Positions 8,177 to 16,377 of a DNA stretch of 64,000 bases are shown piece by piece. The position numbers and the translations under genes are program-made. Each line of letters begins with the position of its first letter. Within the stretch, counting starts at the first letter, position 1. Source of the DNA: Micromonospora coerulea (GTDB lineage: Bacteria; Actinomycetota; Actinomycetes; Mycobacteriales; Micromonosporaceae). The notes beneath the pieces are model-generated. The model searched no databases. It was not told the origin of the DNA and saw nothing but the letters and a program-made list of their open reading frames with translations. The stretch covers positions 1 to 64,000 of the forward strand of contig NZ_JAEMUW010000013.1 in assembly GCF_016598485.1 (NCBI RefSeq), written 5' to 3'.

Positions 8177-9169
8177 TCAGCCGTCGCCATCCCGGTCGTG
8201 GGGCGACGCCGGGCGGTCCACCGGCGCCGGGCGGGCGGTCTCCTCGGCCGTCCCCGGCGGCCAGGACCAGGTCGTCGTCATCCCCGGGCTCCCCGGCAGG
8301 TCGGCGAGGGTCTCCGGCCGGCGGGAGGGCACCGGGCCGATCGCAGCTCGGGTCGACCCGGCGTGGGCCGGACCGACCGAGACCAGCTGCCGGTCGGCCA
8401 GCGGCGGGCGCCCCTCGGCGGTCTTCTGCGGGCCGAGGCCACTGAGCGAGGTCACGCCGAGCCGGCCGGCGAGCACCGGGACCTGGTCCGGCTCGACCAC
8501 GAAGACCACCTCGCGCAGGCGGACCGGACGCGACAGCACCACCAGAGCCAGGACCACCAGCAGGATCCCGCCGACCAGCAGGCCCCACACCGCGGCCGGG
8601 AGCCATCCCGTCCGCAGTTCGGCGCGCAGGTCCAGGGCCAGGTCGGCCCCGCCGTCGGGGCGCATCACCACCAGGCTGAGCGAGGAGTTCGCCAGTTCGC
8701 CGGGGCGCCATTCCAGCGCGCCGATCCCCTGGCGTACCCAGAAGTCCTGGTCGAGTGGCACGGGCGGGACGGCACCGGCGGTGTCCGGGCCGGCCGGGTC
8801 GAGCCGGACCGGCAGCGGGCCCCGGGTCAGCGCGACCCGCCGCACGGTGGCGTGCGGCACCGGGGCGAGCCAGCGCCGCACCTCGTCGGTGGGGGCCAGG
8901 CCGAGGAAGGCCGGGCCGTCGGCGGTCCGCGCGGTCAGCCGGAGCCGGGCCTGACCGGTACGCGCGAACGGCGCCTCGGCGCGGAGCAGCGCGTCCACGT
9001 CGGTGACCACGATGGCCCGGCCCGGGGTGCGGGCGGTCTCGAAGCGGGCGCCGAAGCCGCCGTCGGGATCGGCGTGCCGGGCGACGGTCCAGAGGCCGCC
9101 GCCGGCCAACAGCGCCGGAATTCCCATGGTCAACAGCAGCATGCCGGCGATCGTTCGCACGAACCGCAT
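8177..9169 (-). CDS. Hypothetical membrane protein with a large outer domain
   Basis: The 330-residue product begins with a basic-hydrophobic segment (MRFVRTIAGMLLLTMGIPALLAG) that is a signal or first membrane helix. A domain of about 165 residues, likely outside the cell, follows. A second helix lies around 195-218 (AVWGLLVGGILLVVLALVVL), and a Pro/Thr/Asp-rich cytoplasmic tail closes the protein. I do not recognise the family. Similar orphan proteins with two helices and a sandwich-like outer domain occur next to copper and envelope genes in Micromonosporaceae. It lies downstream of ycnI but beyond that gene's terminator, so it is probably its own transcription unit. Function unknown. Confidence 0.7.
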   Translation of the reverse strand: MRFVRTIAGMLLLTMGIPALLAGGGLWTVARHADPDGGFGARFETARTPGRAIVVTDVDALLRAEAPFARTGQARLRLTARTADGPAFLGLAPTDEVRRWLAPVPHATVRRVALTRGPLPVRLDPAGPDTAGAVPPVPLDQDFWVRQGIGALEWRPGELANSSLSLVVMRPDGGADLALDLRAELRTGWLPAAVWGLLVGGILLVVLALVVLSRPVRLREVVFVVEPDQVPVLAGRLGVTSLSGLGPQKTAEGRPPLADRQLVSVGPAHAGSTRAAIGPVPSRRPETLADLPGSPGMTTTWSWPPGTAEETARPAPVDRPASPHDRDGDG

Positions 9170-9272
9170 TCGTGTCGTCTCCCTCGGTAGCCAATTACCC
9201 GGCCGACCTTACCGAGGCGAACCGCACATTCACCGGATATCCACGGCAAGCATCCCAAGGACCGCAGAAAGG

Positions 9273-9307
9273 TCGGCGGCCCGCCGGAAGATCCGACGGG
9301 CCGCCGA
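9273..9307 (-). terminator. Terminator after ycnI
   Basis: An 11-bp perfect stem (TCGGCGGCCCG / CGGGCCGCCGA) with a 13-base loop, 13 bases beyond the ycnI stop on the minus strand. Confidence 0.75.
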
Positions 9308-9319
9308 TGACGGCACCGC

Positions 9320-10045
9320 TCAGGCCCGCGGCACCGGCTCCCGCCGGGTCCGGAGGAAGGCCAGCCCACCCAGCACCAGGCCGGCCAGTCCGGCGACCAG
9401 ACCGGCGATGCCGAGCGCCGTGCCGGCTCCGTCGGAGTCGTCGTCGTCACCGGCCGGGGTGGCCGCCCCGGCGCTCGCGTTCGGCGTCGCGGACGGCGAG
9501 GCGGCGGCCAGGGCGAGCACCGGGGCCGGGTTCTCCGGCTCCTCCGCGCCCGGCGTCGGCTCCTCGATCCACCGCGACACGTTGCCGTCGGAGTAGGTCT
9601 GGAGCACCTTGAACACCATCCGGTCGGCCTGCGGCAGCGGGCCCATCGAGACCGGGAACTCCTGGAACTCGCCCGGCTTGACGCCGGCGTTCGCGGCGGC
9701 GGTCCAGGTCAGCTTCGACACCGCCTCGGTGAGCTGGCTGCCGTGGACCTCGATCGGCGGGTCGACCTTGCGCTTCTCCACCTTCACCGTCCAGCCCGGC
9801 ACCGGCATGGTGGAGACCGAGCCGACCGGGGCGTTCTCCGGCAGCACCACCTCGACCCTGGTGGTCGAGGCGGTGTCGCTCTCGTTCGGCACCCGGAACG
9901 CGAAACGGCCGTAGCCCCCCTGGGTCGCCTCCGTCGGGTTGACCGTGACGTGCGCCGAGGCTGGGCCGGCCAGGCCGAGCACGGCGGTGGTGACGGCGGT
10001 GAGCGCGAGCGCGACGGCGAGTGCGGGACGCCGGAGACGGATCAT
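9320..10045 (-). CDS. ycnI: YcnI-family copper-binding protein (DUF1775)
   Basis: A secreted, membrane-anchored protein. A signal peptide ends GPASA, so the mature protein starts with His (HVTVNPTEA), the residue that together with a conserved Trp binds Cu(II) in characterised YcnI proteins. The DUF1775 fold fills about 32-180 (PGWTVKVEKRK, GEFQEFPVSMGPLP). An acidic, Ala-rich linker, a membrane helix (ALGIAGLVAGLAGLVLGGLAFL) and RTRRE complete it. It follows copCD at 19 bp and is probably the last gene of the anti-sigma/copCD/ycnI operon. The expected role is copper handling or delivery at the outer face of the membrane. Confidence 0.9.
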   Translation of the reverse strand: MIRLRRPALAVALALTAVTTAVLGLAGPASAHVTVNPTEATQGGYGRFAFRVPNESDTASTTRVEVVLPENAPVGSVSTMPVPGWTVKVEKRKVDPPIEVHGSQLTEAVSKLTWTAAANAGVKPGEFQEFPVSMGPLPQADRMVFKVLQTYSDGNVSRWIEEPTPGAEEPENPAPVLALAAASPSATPNASAGAATPAGDDDDSDGAGTALGIAGLVAGLAGLVLGGLAFLRTRREPVPRA

Positions 10046-10064
10046 CTGGGTGAGAGCCCTTTCG

Positions 10065-11753
10065 CTACCTGATCGGCACGGTGGCGGTCACCGTGGCCTG
10101 GTCGATGTCGGTGGTACGGACGGTGATGCGCAGCTGCCACTGCCCTGCCGCCGGGAGGTTGATCTCCCCGGTGGCGTGGTTGTCCATCAGCGGTAGCAGC
10201 GGGATCTCGATGGGCTCGATCCCCGCCGACGGCAGGGCCGCCGTCGCCTTCCACTCCTGCACCGGCTGCGGCCGGTTGTCCTTGGTGTAGGCGTAGAGGT
10301 GTACGGAGTTGTTGCCCCGCTCGGCCGGGTCCAGCTCGACCTGGACCGAGGCGACCGGGCTGGCGAGCGTGGCGGCGAAGTAGCCGGTGGTCGTACCGGC
10401 CACGTCGGCGGAGGCGGTCCGGGCCGGGGTGGTCTGCACCAGGGTCGCCGAGACGCCGAGCACCACCGCGGTGATCGCCAACTCCACCCAGATCGCCCGG
10501 CGTACCCGGGTCGGGCGTTCCGCGGCGGTCCGCCGCCGCACCAGCGCCCGCGAGTACGCGGCCACCCCGAGCACCAGCGCGAACAGCACGATCTTGGCGA
10601 GCAGCAGCTGCCCGTATGTGGTGTCGACCAGCGCCTTCGGGGTGGCCACCTCGATCAGCCCCTGCACCGTGCCGGCGAGCAGCAGCGCCGCCACCGCCAG
10701 GGCCGCCCAGCGGGACCAGATCGGCAGGATCGCGCCCAGCTCGCGTTCGTCGGTCCGGGGCAGCAGGAACCCCGCGAGCATCACCAGGCCGCCCAGCCAG
10801 ACCGCCATGCTGCCCAGGTGCACCGCGTCCACCACGATGGAGACCGCCGGTGCCGGCGAGGCGGCCGGGTGGCCGGCCAGCGGCCAGGTGAACAGTGCCG
10901 CCCCGCCCAGGATCGCCAGGATGATGCCGTCGGTCCGGCCGATCGGCCCGGCGAACAGCGGCCGGAGCAGGAACGCCGCCGCCGCGAGCAGCCCCAGCCG
11001 CACCAGGTGGGCGGTGCCGAAGGCGCTGCCCAGCACGTCGCCCAGCCCCGCCGACGGCACGTCGAACAGCCCGCCGCCCGCCGTGTACGGCACCTGCAAC
11101 CACAGCTCGGCGAGGGTGGCCAGGACCAGCAGGCCCAGCCCCGCCCCGGCCAGCCGGGCCGGCCCGCGCCGGGGCAGCCGGCGCGGCCAGAGCGCGGCCA
11201 GCACCAGGGCCGGGCCGACCAGCAGCAGCAGGCCGGCGTAGCCGAGATACTTCACCACCTTGACCGCGGCCCCGACCACCGGGTCGGCGCGGTTGTCCGC
11301 GCCGGAGTCGACCGGCGGCGGCGACGGCGCGCCCACCGAGTAGGTGAACGCGCCGGAGACCGGGTGGCTGTCCGCGGAGATCACCCGGTAGCTCACCAGG
11401 TAGGTGCCGCGCGGGCCGGACGGGTCCACCGGAATCGTCACCACCGCACCGGCGAAGGACGGCTCGCCCCGGTCCGCCCGGGAGCCGTCCGGGGCGATCA
11501 CCCGGATCTTGCCGGGCACCTTGCGGACCCCCTCGCTGAAGGTCAACGCCACCTCGGCCGGCGCGCTGGGCACCACCGCCGAGGCCGCCGGACTGGTGCT
11601 GACCAGCACGGCGTGGGCGCTCGCCGGGGTGGCCGGGGCGAGCAGCAGGGCGACGAGGGCGACCAGCAAACCGGCGGCGGTGCCCACCCGGGCGGGCCAG
11701 CGACGGTCGGCGACGGCCCCGGGCCGGCGGCGTACGGCAGCAGTCATGACCAT
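10065..11753 (-). CDS. CopC-CopD fusion copper-transport protein
   Basis: Three parts can be read. After the signal peptide ending PASA comes a CopC domain starting at the mature His (HAVLVSTSPA) and including the SADSHPVSGAFTYSV block, whose His/Asp residues bind Cu(II). A CopD membrane region with about eight helices follows (LAGHPAASPAPAVSIVVDAVHLGSMAVWLGG keeps the conserved His residues). Last is a YtkA-like beta domain of about 110 residues. CopC takes up periplasmic copper and CopD carries it inward or hands it on. Starts at 11753 and 11747 are both spaced to the GGAGAG at 11758-11763; a longer frame to 11795 runs into the anti-sigma gene and is unlikely. The ycnI gene follows closely. 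Confidence 0.85.
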   Translation of the reverse strand: MVMTAAVRRRPGAVADRRWPARVGTAAGLLVALVALLLAPATPASAHAVLVSTSPAASAVVPSAPAEVALTFSEGVRKVPGKIRVIAPDGSRADRGEPSFAGAVVTIPVDPSGPRGTYLVSYRVISADSHPVSGAFTYSVGAPSPPPVDSGADNRADPVVGAAVKVVKYLGYAGLLLLVGPALVLAALWPRRLPRRGPARLAGAGLGLLVLATLAELWLQVPYTAGGGLFDVPSAGLGDVLGSAFGTAHLVRLGLLAAAAFLLRPLFAGPIGRTDGIILAILGGAALFTWPLAGHPAASPAPAVSIVVDAVHLGSMAVWLGGLVMLAGFLLPRTDERELGAILPIWSRWAALAVAALLLAGTVQGLIEVATPKALVDTTYGQLLLAKIVLFALVLGVAAYSRALVRRRTAAERPTRVRRAIWVELAITAVVLGVSATLVQTTPARTASADVAGTTTGYFAATLASPVASVQVELDPAERGNNSVHLYAYTKDNRPQPVQEWKATAALPSAGIEPIEIPLLPLMDNHATGEINLPAAGQWQLRITVRTTDIDQATVTATVPIR

Positions 11754-11791
11754 CATGCTCTCCGACCGGACCCGGGATCGGCGACCCGGCC

Positions 11792-12436
11792 TCACCCGCG
11801 TCCCGGCGCGAAGGCGGTGGGCAGCCGGCGCGGTGGCTCCCCGCTGACCCGAACCAACGCCCAGAGCAGGCCCGCCTGCACCACGGCGGCCAGGTGGCCC
11901 AGTTCGTGCACCAGCGCGGTGCTGGACCGGGCGATGTCCACCGCGCTGGTGCCCGCCAGGCAGACCGCCAGCACCAGGGCCACCGGCAGGAACGCCCGGG
12001 CCCGCTCCGGCCGCCAGGCGGCCAGCGCGAACCCGACGGCGAGGGCGGCGTCGAAGGAGGCCATCTCCCGGCTGCTGTGCGGGTCGGCCTCGACGCCGAG
12101 CCCGGCCAGCAGGATCGGCAGCGCGATGGCGAACTGCGCCACCGCGGCCACCGCCACGGCCACCCGCAGCACCTGGCGCCGGGCCCGCACGGTGGCGGCG
12201 GCGCCGTCCCCCGCCGCGGCCCGGTCCGCCGCGACGGCGGCCAGCACGGGGGCGGTCAGATCGGGTACGTCGACCGCCTGCAACCGGGTGAGCCGGGTCA
12301 CCCGCTCGGCCCGTGCCAGCCAGGAACGGCAGGCCGGGCAGGAGCCGGTGTGCGCCTCCAGCGCCGCCGCCGGCGCCTGCGGGTCCTCGCCGTCCAGCCG
12401 CGCCGACAGCGCCACGCGTACGTCGTCGCAGTTCAT
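11792..12436 (-). CDS. Membrane anti-sigma factor with zinc-finger motif
   Basis: The 214-residue protein has an N-terminal zf-HC2 domain with the anti-sigma signature H29-x3-C33-x2-C36 (HTGSCPACRSW). A Pro/Ala-rich linker and about four C-terminal hydrophobic segments place the sensor part in the membrane. ZAS proteins hold their ECF sigma factor inactive until a thiol, metal or envelope signal releases it. The partner is almost certainly the divergent ECF gene at 12545. The start is the ATG at 12436, only 9 bases from the -10 CGAC of the promoter at 12446-12471, so the message is leaderless or nearly so. It is likely the first gene of the copCD-ycnI operon. Confidence 0.85.
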   Translation of the reverse strand: MNCDDVRVALSARLDGEDPQAPAAALEAHTGSCPACRSWLARAERVTRLTRLQAVDVPDLTAPVLAAVAADRAAAGDGAAATVRARRQVLRVAVAVAAVAQFAIALPILLAGLGVEADPHSSREMASFDAALAVGFALAAWRPERARAFLPVALVLAVCLAGTSAVDIARSSTALVHELGHLAAVVQAGLLWALVRVSGEPPRRLPTAFAPGRG

Positions 12437-12445
12437 GAGCAGGTA

Positions 12446-12471
12446 GTCGGGGGTGGGCGGGAAAAAGTTCC
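12446..12471 (-). promoter_or_regulatory. ECF promoter of the anti-sigma/copper operon (GGAAC-N17-CGAC)
   Basis: On the minus strand GGAAC (12471-12467) is followed after 17 bases by CGAC (12449-12446). The same boxes, the same spacing and the same TTTT after GGAAC occur before mauE at 13136-13161. Predicted transcription starts at or just before the anti-sigma ATG. Confidence 0.65.
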
Positions 12472-12544
12472 CGACGTGGGCCGGACCATAGAAAGGGTCG
12501 AAGGGCCCTGCCCGGTCCAGGTACGCCGCGTAACCTCGTCTGTC

Positions 12545-13132
12545 GTGATCCCCGCCCCGCGCGACACCGCCGCCGGCCGCCCCGAGGCGGGCCGCGACGC
12601 CGCGCGGGACGCCGCCACGGACTGGGCGCTGGCCGCCCGCGACGGGGATCCGGTCGCGCAGGCCGCCTTCGTCCGGAGCACCCAGGCCGAGGTGTGGCGG
12701 TTCGCCGCCGCGCTCATCGACCCGGACAGCGCCGACGACCTCACCCAGGAGACGTACCTGCGGGCGTTCCGCGCGCTGCCCGGGTTCGAGGGGCGCTCCA
12801 GCGCGCGCACCTGGCTGCTCGGCATCGCCCGCCGGGCCTGCGCCGACCACCTGCGCACCGTGGTGCGCCGCCGCCGGCTGGACGAGCGGCTCGCCGCCCA
12901 CGCCCACACCGACGGCCCGCACCCGGACCCGGCCGGCCACCTCGGCGCCGCCGACCTGGTCCGCCGGCTCCCCGCGGAGCGGCGCGGGGCGTTCGTGCTC
13001 ACCCAGTTGCTCGGCCTGTCGTACGCGGAGGCCGCCGCGGTGGAGGGGGTGCCCGTGGGCACCATCCGCTCCCGCGTCGCCCGGGCCCGCGGCGACCTGG
13101 TCGAGGCCGTCGGCGACGCGCTCGCCGGGTGA
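12545..13132 (+). CDS. ECF-family RNA polymerase sigma factor
   Basis: A 195-residue group IV sigma factor. Region 2 is seen in VWRFAAALIDPDSADDLTQETYLRAFRALPGF, with the DLTQETYLRA core that contacts RNA polymerase and the -10 box, followed by the RTWLLGIARRACADHLR segment. Region 4 has LSYAEAAAVEGVPVGTIRSRVARAR, the helix-turn-helix that reads the -35 box. The start is GTG at 12545 (VIPAPRDT); longer frames run into non-coding DNA. It lies divergent from its probable ZAS anti-sigma, 108 bases away, and 31 bases before mauE. No matching promoter is visible for the sigma gene itself; the two GGAAC-N17-CGAC sites flank it on either side and point away. Confidence 0.9.
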   Translation: MIPAPRDTAAGRPEAGRDAARDAATDWALAARDGDPVAQAAFVRSTQAEVWRFAAALIDPDSADDLTQETYLRAFRALPGFEGRSSARTWLLGIARRACADHLRTVVRRRRLDERLAAHAHTDGPHPDPAGHLGAADLVRRLPAERRGAFVLTQLLGLSYAEAAAVEGVPVGTIRSRVARARGDLVEAVGDALAG

Positions 13133-13135
13133 CGC

Positions 13136-13161
13136 GGAACTTTTCTCGGGAGCGGGACGAC
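13136..13161 (+). promoter_or_regulatory. ECF promoter of the mauE-dsbA operon (GGAAC-N17-CGAC)
   Basis: GGAAC at 13136-13140 and CGAC at 13158-13161, 17 bases apart, begin 3 bases after the sigma-factor stop. The site repeats the anti-sigma promoter base for base in both boxes and in the TTTT after GGAAC, so the same sigma factor probably serves both operons. Confidence 0.65.
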
Positions 13162-13163
13162 CA

Positions 13164-13688
13164 ATGACCGTGACAGCAGCGAGCACCCGGGCCGCCCGCT
13201 GGCCCGCGATCCGGCCCTGGCTGGGCACCGCCGCCCGGCTCGGCCTGGCCGCCGTCTGGCTGGTCGCCGGGGGCGCCAAGGTCGACGACCTGGCCGCCTC
13301 CGGCCGGGCCGTCAACGCGTACCAGGTCATGCCGTACGACGTGGCCACCGTGATCGGCGCCGCGCTGCCGTTCCTGGAGTTGGCGCTCGGCGTACTGCTG
13401 CTGATCGGGCTGGCGACCCGACTGGCCGCCGGGGTCTCCGCGGCGCTGCTGGTGGTCTTCATCACCGGCATCGCCTCGGCCTGGAGCCGCGGCCTGGCCA
13501 TCGACTGCGGGTGCTTCGGCAGCGGCGGGCAGCTCGCCGCCGGGCAGGCCCCGAGCTACCTCCCGGAGATCCTCCGGGACCTGGGATTCCTGGTACTGGC
13601 CGGGTTCCTGCTGAGCTGGCCCCGCACGCCCGTCTCCATGGACGGCTGGTTGGCGGGCGAACCTCCCGTGGAGGACGAGGATGAGTAG
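13164..13688 (+). CDS. MauE/DoxX-like membrane protein
   Basis: A protein of about 172 residues with four membrane helices (LGTAARLGLAAVWLVAGGAKV, PFLELALGVLLLIG, AALLVVFITGIASAW, LRDLGFLVLAGFLLSW) and the paired cysteines of DCGCFGSGG (115 and 117). MauE-type proteins support disulfide formation or maturation of secreted proteins, and neighbouring DsbA-like genes are usual. The ATG at 13164 lies only 2 bases from the -10 box. A GTG at 13170 sits 8 bases from it, the same distance as in the anti-sigma gene, and may be the real leaderless start. The gene overlaps the next by 8 bases, so the two are translationally coupled. Confidence 0.85.
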   Translation: MTVTAASTRAARWPAIRPWLGTAARLGLAAVWLVAGGAKVDDLAASGRAVNAYQVMPYDVATVIGAALPFLELALGVLLLIGLATRLAAGVSAALLVVFITGIASAWSRGLAIDCGCFGSGGQLAAGQAPSYLPEILRDLGFLVLAGFLLSWPRTPVSMDGWLAGEPPVEDEDE

Positions 13689-14397
13689 TCGCAAGGGGCA
13701 GCGGGAAGCCGCGCGCGTGGTCCGCGAGCAGCTCGCCCGGGAGAAGCGGCGCAAGCGGACCCTCTGGACGTCGGTCGCCGCGGTGGTCGTGCTGGTGATC
13801 GCCGGACTGATCGGTTGGTCCGTCTTCCGCAGCCAGCAGTCCGACAGCTTCACCGCCCCGCCCGGCGCCAACGACCCGGGCACCGGCATCGTGATCGGCG
13901 GCGGCCCGGTCACCATCGACCTGTACGAGGACTACCTCTGCCCGGCCTGCAAGCAGTTCCAGGACACCAGCGGGGCGACGATCAACCAACTGGTCAGCGA
14001 GGGCAAGGCGAAGGTGGTCTTCCACCCGGTCGCCTACCTCAACCGCTTCTCCACGACCGAGTACTCCAGCCGGTCGTCGGCCGCCTCGGGCTGCGCCGCC
14101 AAGGGCGGCAAGTTCAAGGAGTTCACCGACGTGCTCTTCGCGAAGCAGCCGGCCGAGGGCAGCGCCGGCCTGAGCGACGACGAGCTGATCGACATCGGCG
14201 CGGGCGTGGGGCTGGACAAGGGCGACTTCGGCTCCTGCGTGCGCGAGGGCACGTACCGGTCGTGGACCGAGCACGTCACCGACGAGGCGAGCAGGGCCGG
14301 GGTCACCGGCACCCCGACCATCAAGGTGAACGGCAAGGACGTCGAGGACCGCTCCCCGCAGGGAATCACGGCGGCGGTGGCGGCGGCCGGCAAATGA
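13681..14397 (+). CDS. DsbA/DsbG-like thiol-disulfide oxidoreductase, membrane-anchored
   Basis: The 238-residue protein has a basic N-terminus (about 30 residues), one membrane helix (SVAAVVVLVIAGLIGWSVF) and an outer thioredoxin-fold domain. The active site is C87-P-A-C90 in LYEDYLCPACKQF, and the cis-proline is in GVTGTPTI. An inserted helical part contains two more cysteines (SGCAAKG, GSCVREG). Such proteins introduce or reshuffle disulfides outside the membrane and need re-oxidation by a membrane partner. The overlapping MauE/DoxX gene is a good candidate. It is shared with the copper genes through the common ECF promoter, suggesting protection or metallation of secreted thiols. Confidence 0.9.
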   Translation: MSSRKGQREAARVVREQLAREKRRKRTLWTSVAAVVVLVIAGLIGWSVFRSQQSDSFTAPPGANDPGTGIVIGGGPVTIDLYEDYLCPACKQFQDTSGATINQLVSEGKAKVVFHPVAYLNRFSTTEYSSRSSAASGCAAKGGKFKEFTDVLFAKQPAEGSAGLSDDELIDIGAGVGLDKGDFGSCVREGTYRSWTEHVTDEASRAGVTGTPTIKVNGKDVEDRSPQGITAAVAAAGK

Positions 14398-15497
14398 TCC
14401 CCGTACCGCTGCGCCGGGCCGGGGTGGTCGTCACCGCCGCGCTCGCCGCCCTGCTCACCCTGGCCGCGCCGGCCGCCGCGCACGGCGCGGACGCCCCCGA
14501 TGGCACCGACTACCGGGCCGAGGTGACCGCGCTCGCCCCCGCCCGGCCCGGGCTCACCGTCCGGGTCGTGGAGGCGGGCGCCCGGCTGGAGCTGATCAAC
14601 CGGACCGGGCGGGACGTCGAGGTGCTCGGCTACTCCGGGGAGCCGTACCTGCGGGTCGGCCCCAGCGGTGGGTACGAGAACAGCCGTTCCCCGGCCACGT
14701 ACCTCAACCAGACCCTCGCCGGCGACACCAACCTCTCCCCCGACGCCGATCCGGCCGCCACCCCGGTCTGGCACCGGATCACCGAGGGGCAGTCGGTGCG
14801 CTGGCACGACCAGCGGGCACGCTGGCTCGAATCGTCGCCGCCCGCCCAGGTCAGTGTCGACCCGGGGCGCCCGCAGCGGATCCGCGACTGGGTGGTGCCG
14901 CTGCGCACCGGCGGCGAGACCGTCGAGGTCCGGGGCACCCTGGACTGGGTGCCGCCGCCGGACGCGTACCCCTGGTGGGTCGCCGCCGCCCTCGGCTTCC
15001 TCGCCGTCGCGGCGGCCGGGCTCGCCCCCGCCGGCACGACCGCCGGGGTACGCGCACTGCGCGGCGTGGGTGCCCTGCTCGCCCTCGGCGGACTGGCCAC
15101 CGCGGCCTTCACCATCGGCCGGGAACTCGACGCCGGGGCCGACGGAGCGGGCGGAGTGCTGCTCGGGCTGATCAACGGTCAGGTCTGGATGCTGCTCACC
15201 GGGTTCGGCGCCATCGCCGCCGGCGGGTATGCGCTGGCCCGCCGGGAGGCCGCCGACTTCGCCCTCGCCCTGGCCGGCGCCTGCCTGGCGATCTTCGCCG
15301 GGTTCGCCAACGTGGCCGTGCTCTCCCGCTCGGTGGTCCCGTTGATCTGGCCCGCCACCGCCGCCCGCGTGCTGGTGACGATCATCCTCGCCACGGGCGC
15401 CGGCGCGCTCGGCGCCGGCATCCTCCGCCTCCACGCCGCCTCCCGCGCCGGGACCCGCCCGCCACTGGATTCGCCGGCAACCCCCACCTCGCACTGA
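14394..15497 (+). CDS. Unknown secreted/membrane protein of the copper-thiol operon
   Basis: The ATG at 14394 overlaps the stop of the DsbA-like gene (ATGA), so it is the last gene of that operon. The 367-residue product has a signal peptide ending APAAA just before His-Gly-Ala-Asp. An outer domain to about 190 follows, with a conserved-looking YSGEPYLRVGPSGGYENSRSPATYLNQ block, and then six or so C-terminal membrane helices. The mature N-terminal His is the kind of copper ligand seen in CopC and YcnI, but metal binding here is inference. Relatives occur as unnamed proteins in many actinobacteria next to the same genes. No catalytic motif is visible. Confidence 0.75.
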   Translation: MIPVPLRRAGVVVTAALAALLTLAAPAAAHGADAPDGTDYRAEVTALAPARPGLTVRVVEAGARLELINRTGRDVEVLGYSGEPYLRVGPSGGYENSRSPATYLNQTLAGDTNLSPDADPAATPVWHRITEGQSVRWHDQRARWLESSPPAQVSVDPGRPQRIRDWVVPLRTGGETVEVRGTLDWVPPPDAYPWWVAAALGFLAVAAAGLAPAGTTAGVRALRGVGALLALGGLATAAFTIGRELDAGADGAGGVLLGLINGQVWMLLTGFGAIAAGGYALARREAADFALALAGACLAIFAGFANVAVLSRSVVPLIWPATAARVLVTIILATGAGALGAGILRLHAASRAGTRPPLDSPATPTSH

Positions 15498-15606
15498 TCC
15501 CGGGCTCCGGATTCTGCACGGTGGGTCGCTGATTCGCGGGCATTCGCCCCCTTGCGCCGGAACACCGAGTGCGAGATGGCCGCGGGAGGGTGGGGCGGAG
15601 CAGGTC

Positions 15607-16377
15607 TCAGGGGTGAGCGGCGGGACGGGGGGTGAAGCCGTAGGGGAGCTCGAGGCGGTGGGCGGCGAGGAGGGGGGCGTTGGAGAGCAGATCGACGGTG
15701 GGGGCGTCGGCGACGATGCGGCCGGCGTCGAGGATCACCGAGCGGTCGCAGAGCTCCGCGGCGTACGGCAGGTCGTGGGTGACCATCAGCAGGGTCACTG
15801 GCAGGGCGCGGAGGATCTCGGCCAGCTCCCGGCGGGCGGCCGGGTCGAGGTTGGACGACGGCTCGTCGAGGACCAGGATCTCCGGGCGCATCGCCAGCAC
15901 CGTGGCCACGGCCACCCGGCGGCGCTGACCGAAGGAGAGGTGGTGCGGGGCGCGGTCCCGGTGCTCGCTCATCCCCACCGCGGCGAGCGCCTCGTCGACC
16001 CGGGCGGTGAGCTCCGGCCCCCGCAGGCCCAGGTTGGCCGGGCCGAAGGCGACGTCCTCGGCGACGGTGGGCAGGAAGAGCTGGTCGTCCGGGTCCTGGA
16101 AGACGATGCCCACCCGGCGGCGGATCTCGGCCAGGGTGTTCCGGTCCCGGCTGACCGGCAGGCCGCCGACGGTGACCGTCCCCGCCGTGGCGGTGAGGAT
16201 GCCGTTGAGGTGCAACACCAGGGTTGTCTTGCCGGCGCCGTTCGGGCCGAGCAGCGCCACCCGGTCCCCGCGCGGCACGGTCAGGTCGACCTCGTCCAGG
16301 GCGATGTGACCGTCCGGGTACGCGTACCGGACGCCGCGTACGTCCAGGGAGGGAGCGGTCTGCACGTACCCGATCAT
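15607..16377 (-). CDS. cbiO: Nickel/cobalt ECF transporter ATPase CbiO
   Basis: The 256-residue ATPase has Walker A GPNGAGKTT, the Q-loop FQDPDDQLFLPTV, the signature LSFGQRRRVAVATVL (an F where many have G), Walker B ILVLDEPSSNLDP and the switch His in VTHDLPYAAE. The QDPDDQLF form is typical of CbiO/EcfA. It powers uptake through CbiM and CbiQ. The ATG at 16377 overlaps the cbiQ stop. It is last in the order cbiM-cbiN-like-cbiQ-cbiO. Confidence 0.92.
   Translation of the reverse strand: MIGYVQTAPSLDVRGVRYAYPDGHIALDEVDLTVPRGDRVALLGPNGAGKTTLVLHLNGILTATAGTVTVGGLPVSRDRNTLAEIRRRVGIVFQDPDDQLFLPTVAEDVAFGPANLGLRGPELTARVDEALAAVGMSEHRDRAPHHLSFGQRRRVAVATVLAMRPEILVLDEPSSNLDPAARRELAEILRALPVTLLMVTHDLPYAAELCDRSVILDAGRIVADAPTVDLLSNAPLLAAHRLELPYGFTPRPAAHP

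Noticed and set aside
10299..12446. A 715-residue plus-strand frame over copCD
   Set aside because: It is the shadow of copCD and the anti-sigma gene, with Gln/Arg-rich composition and no domain.
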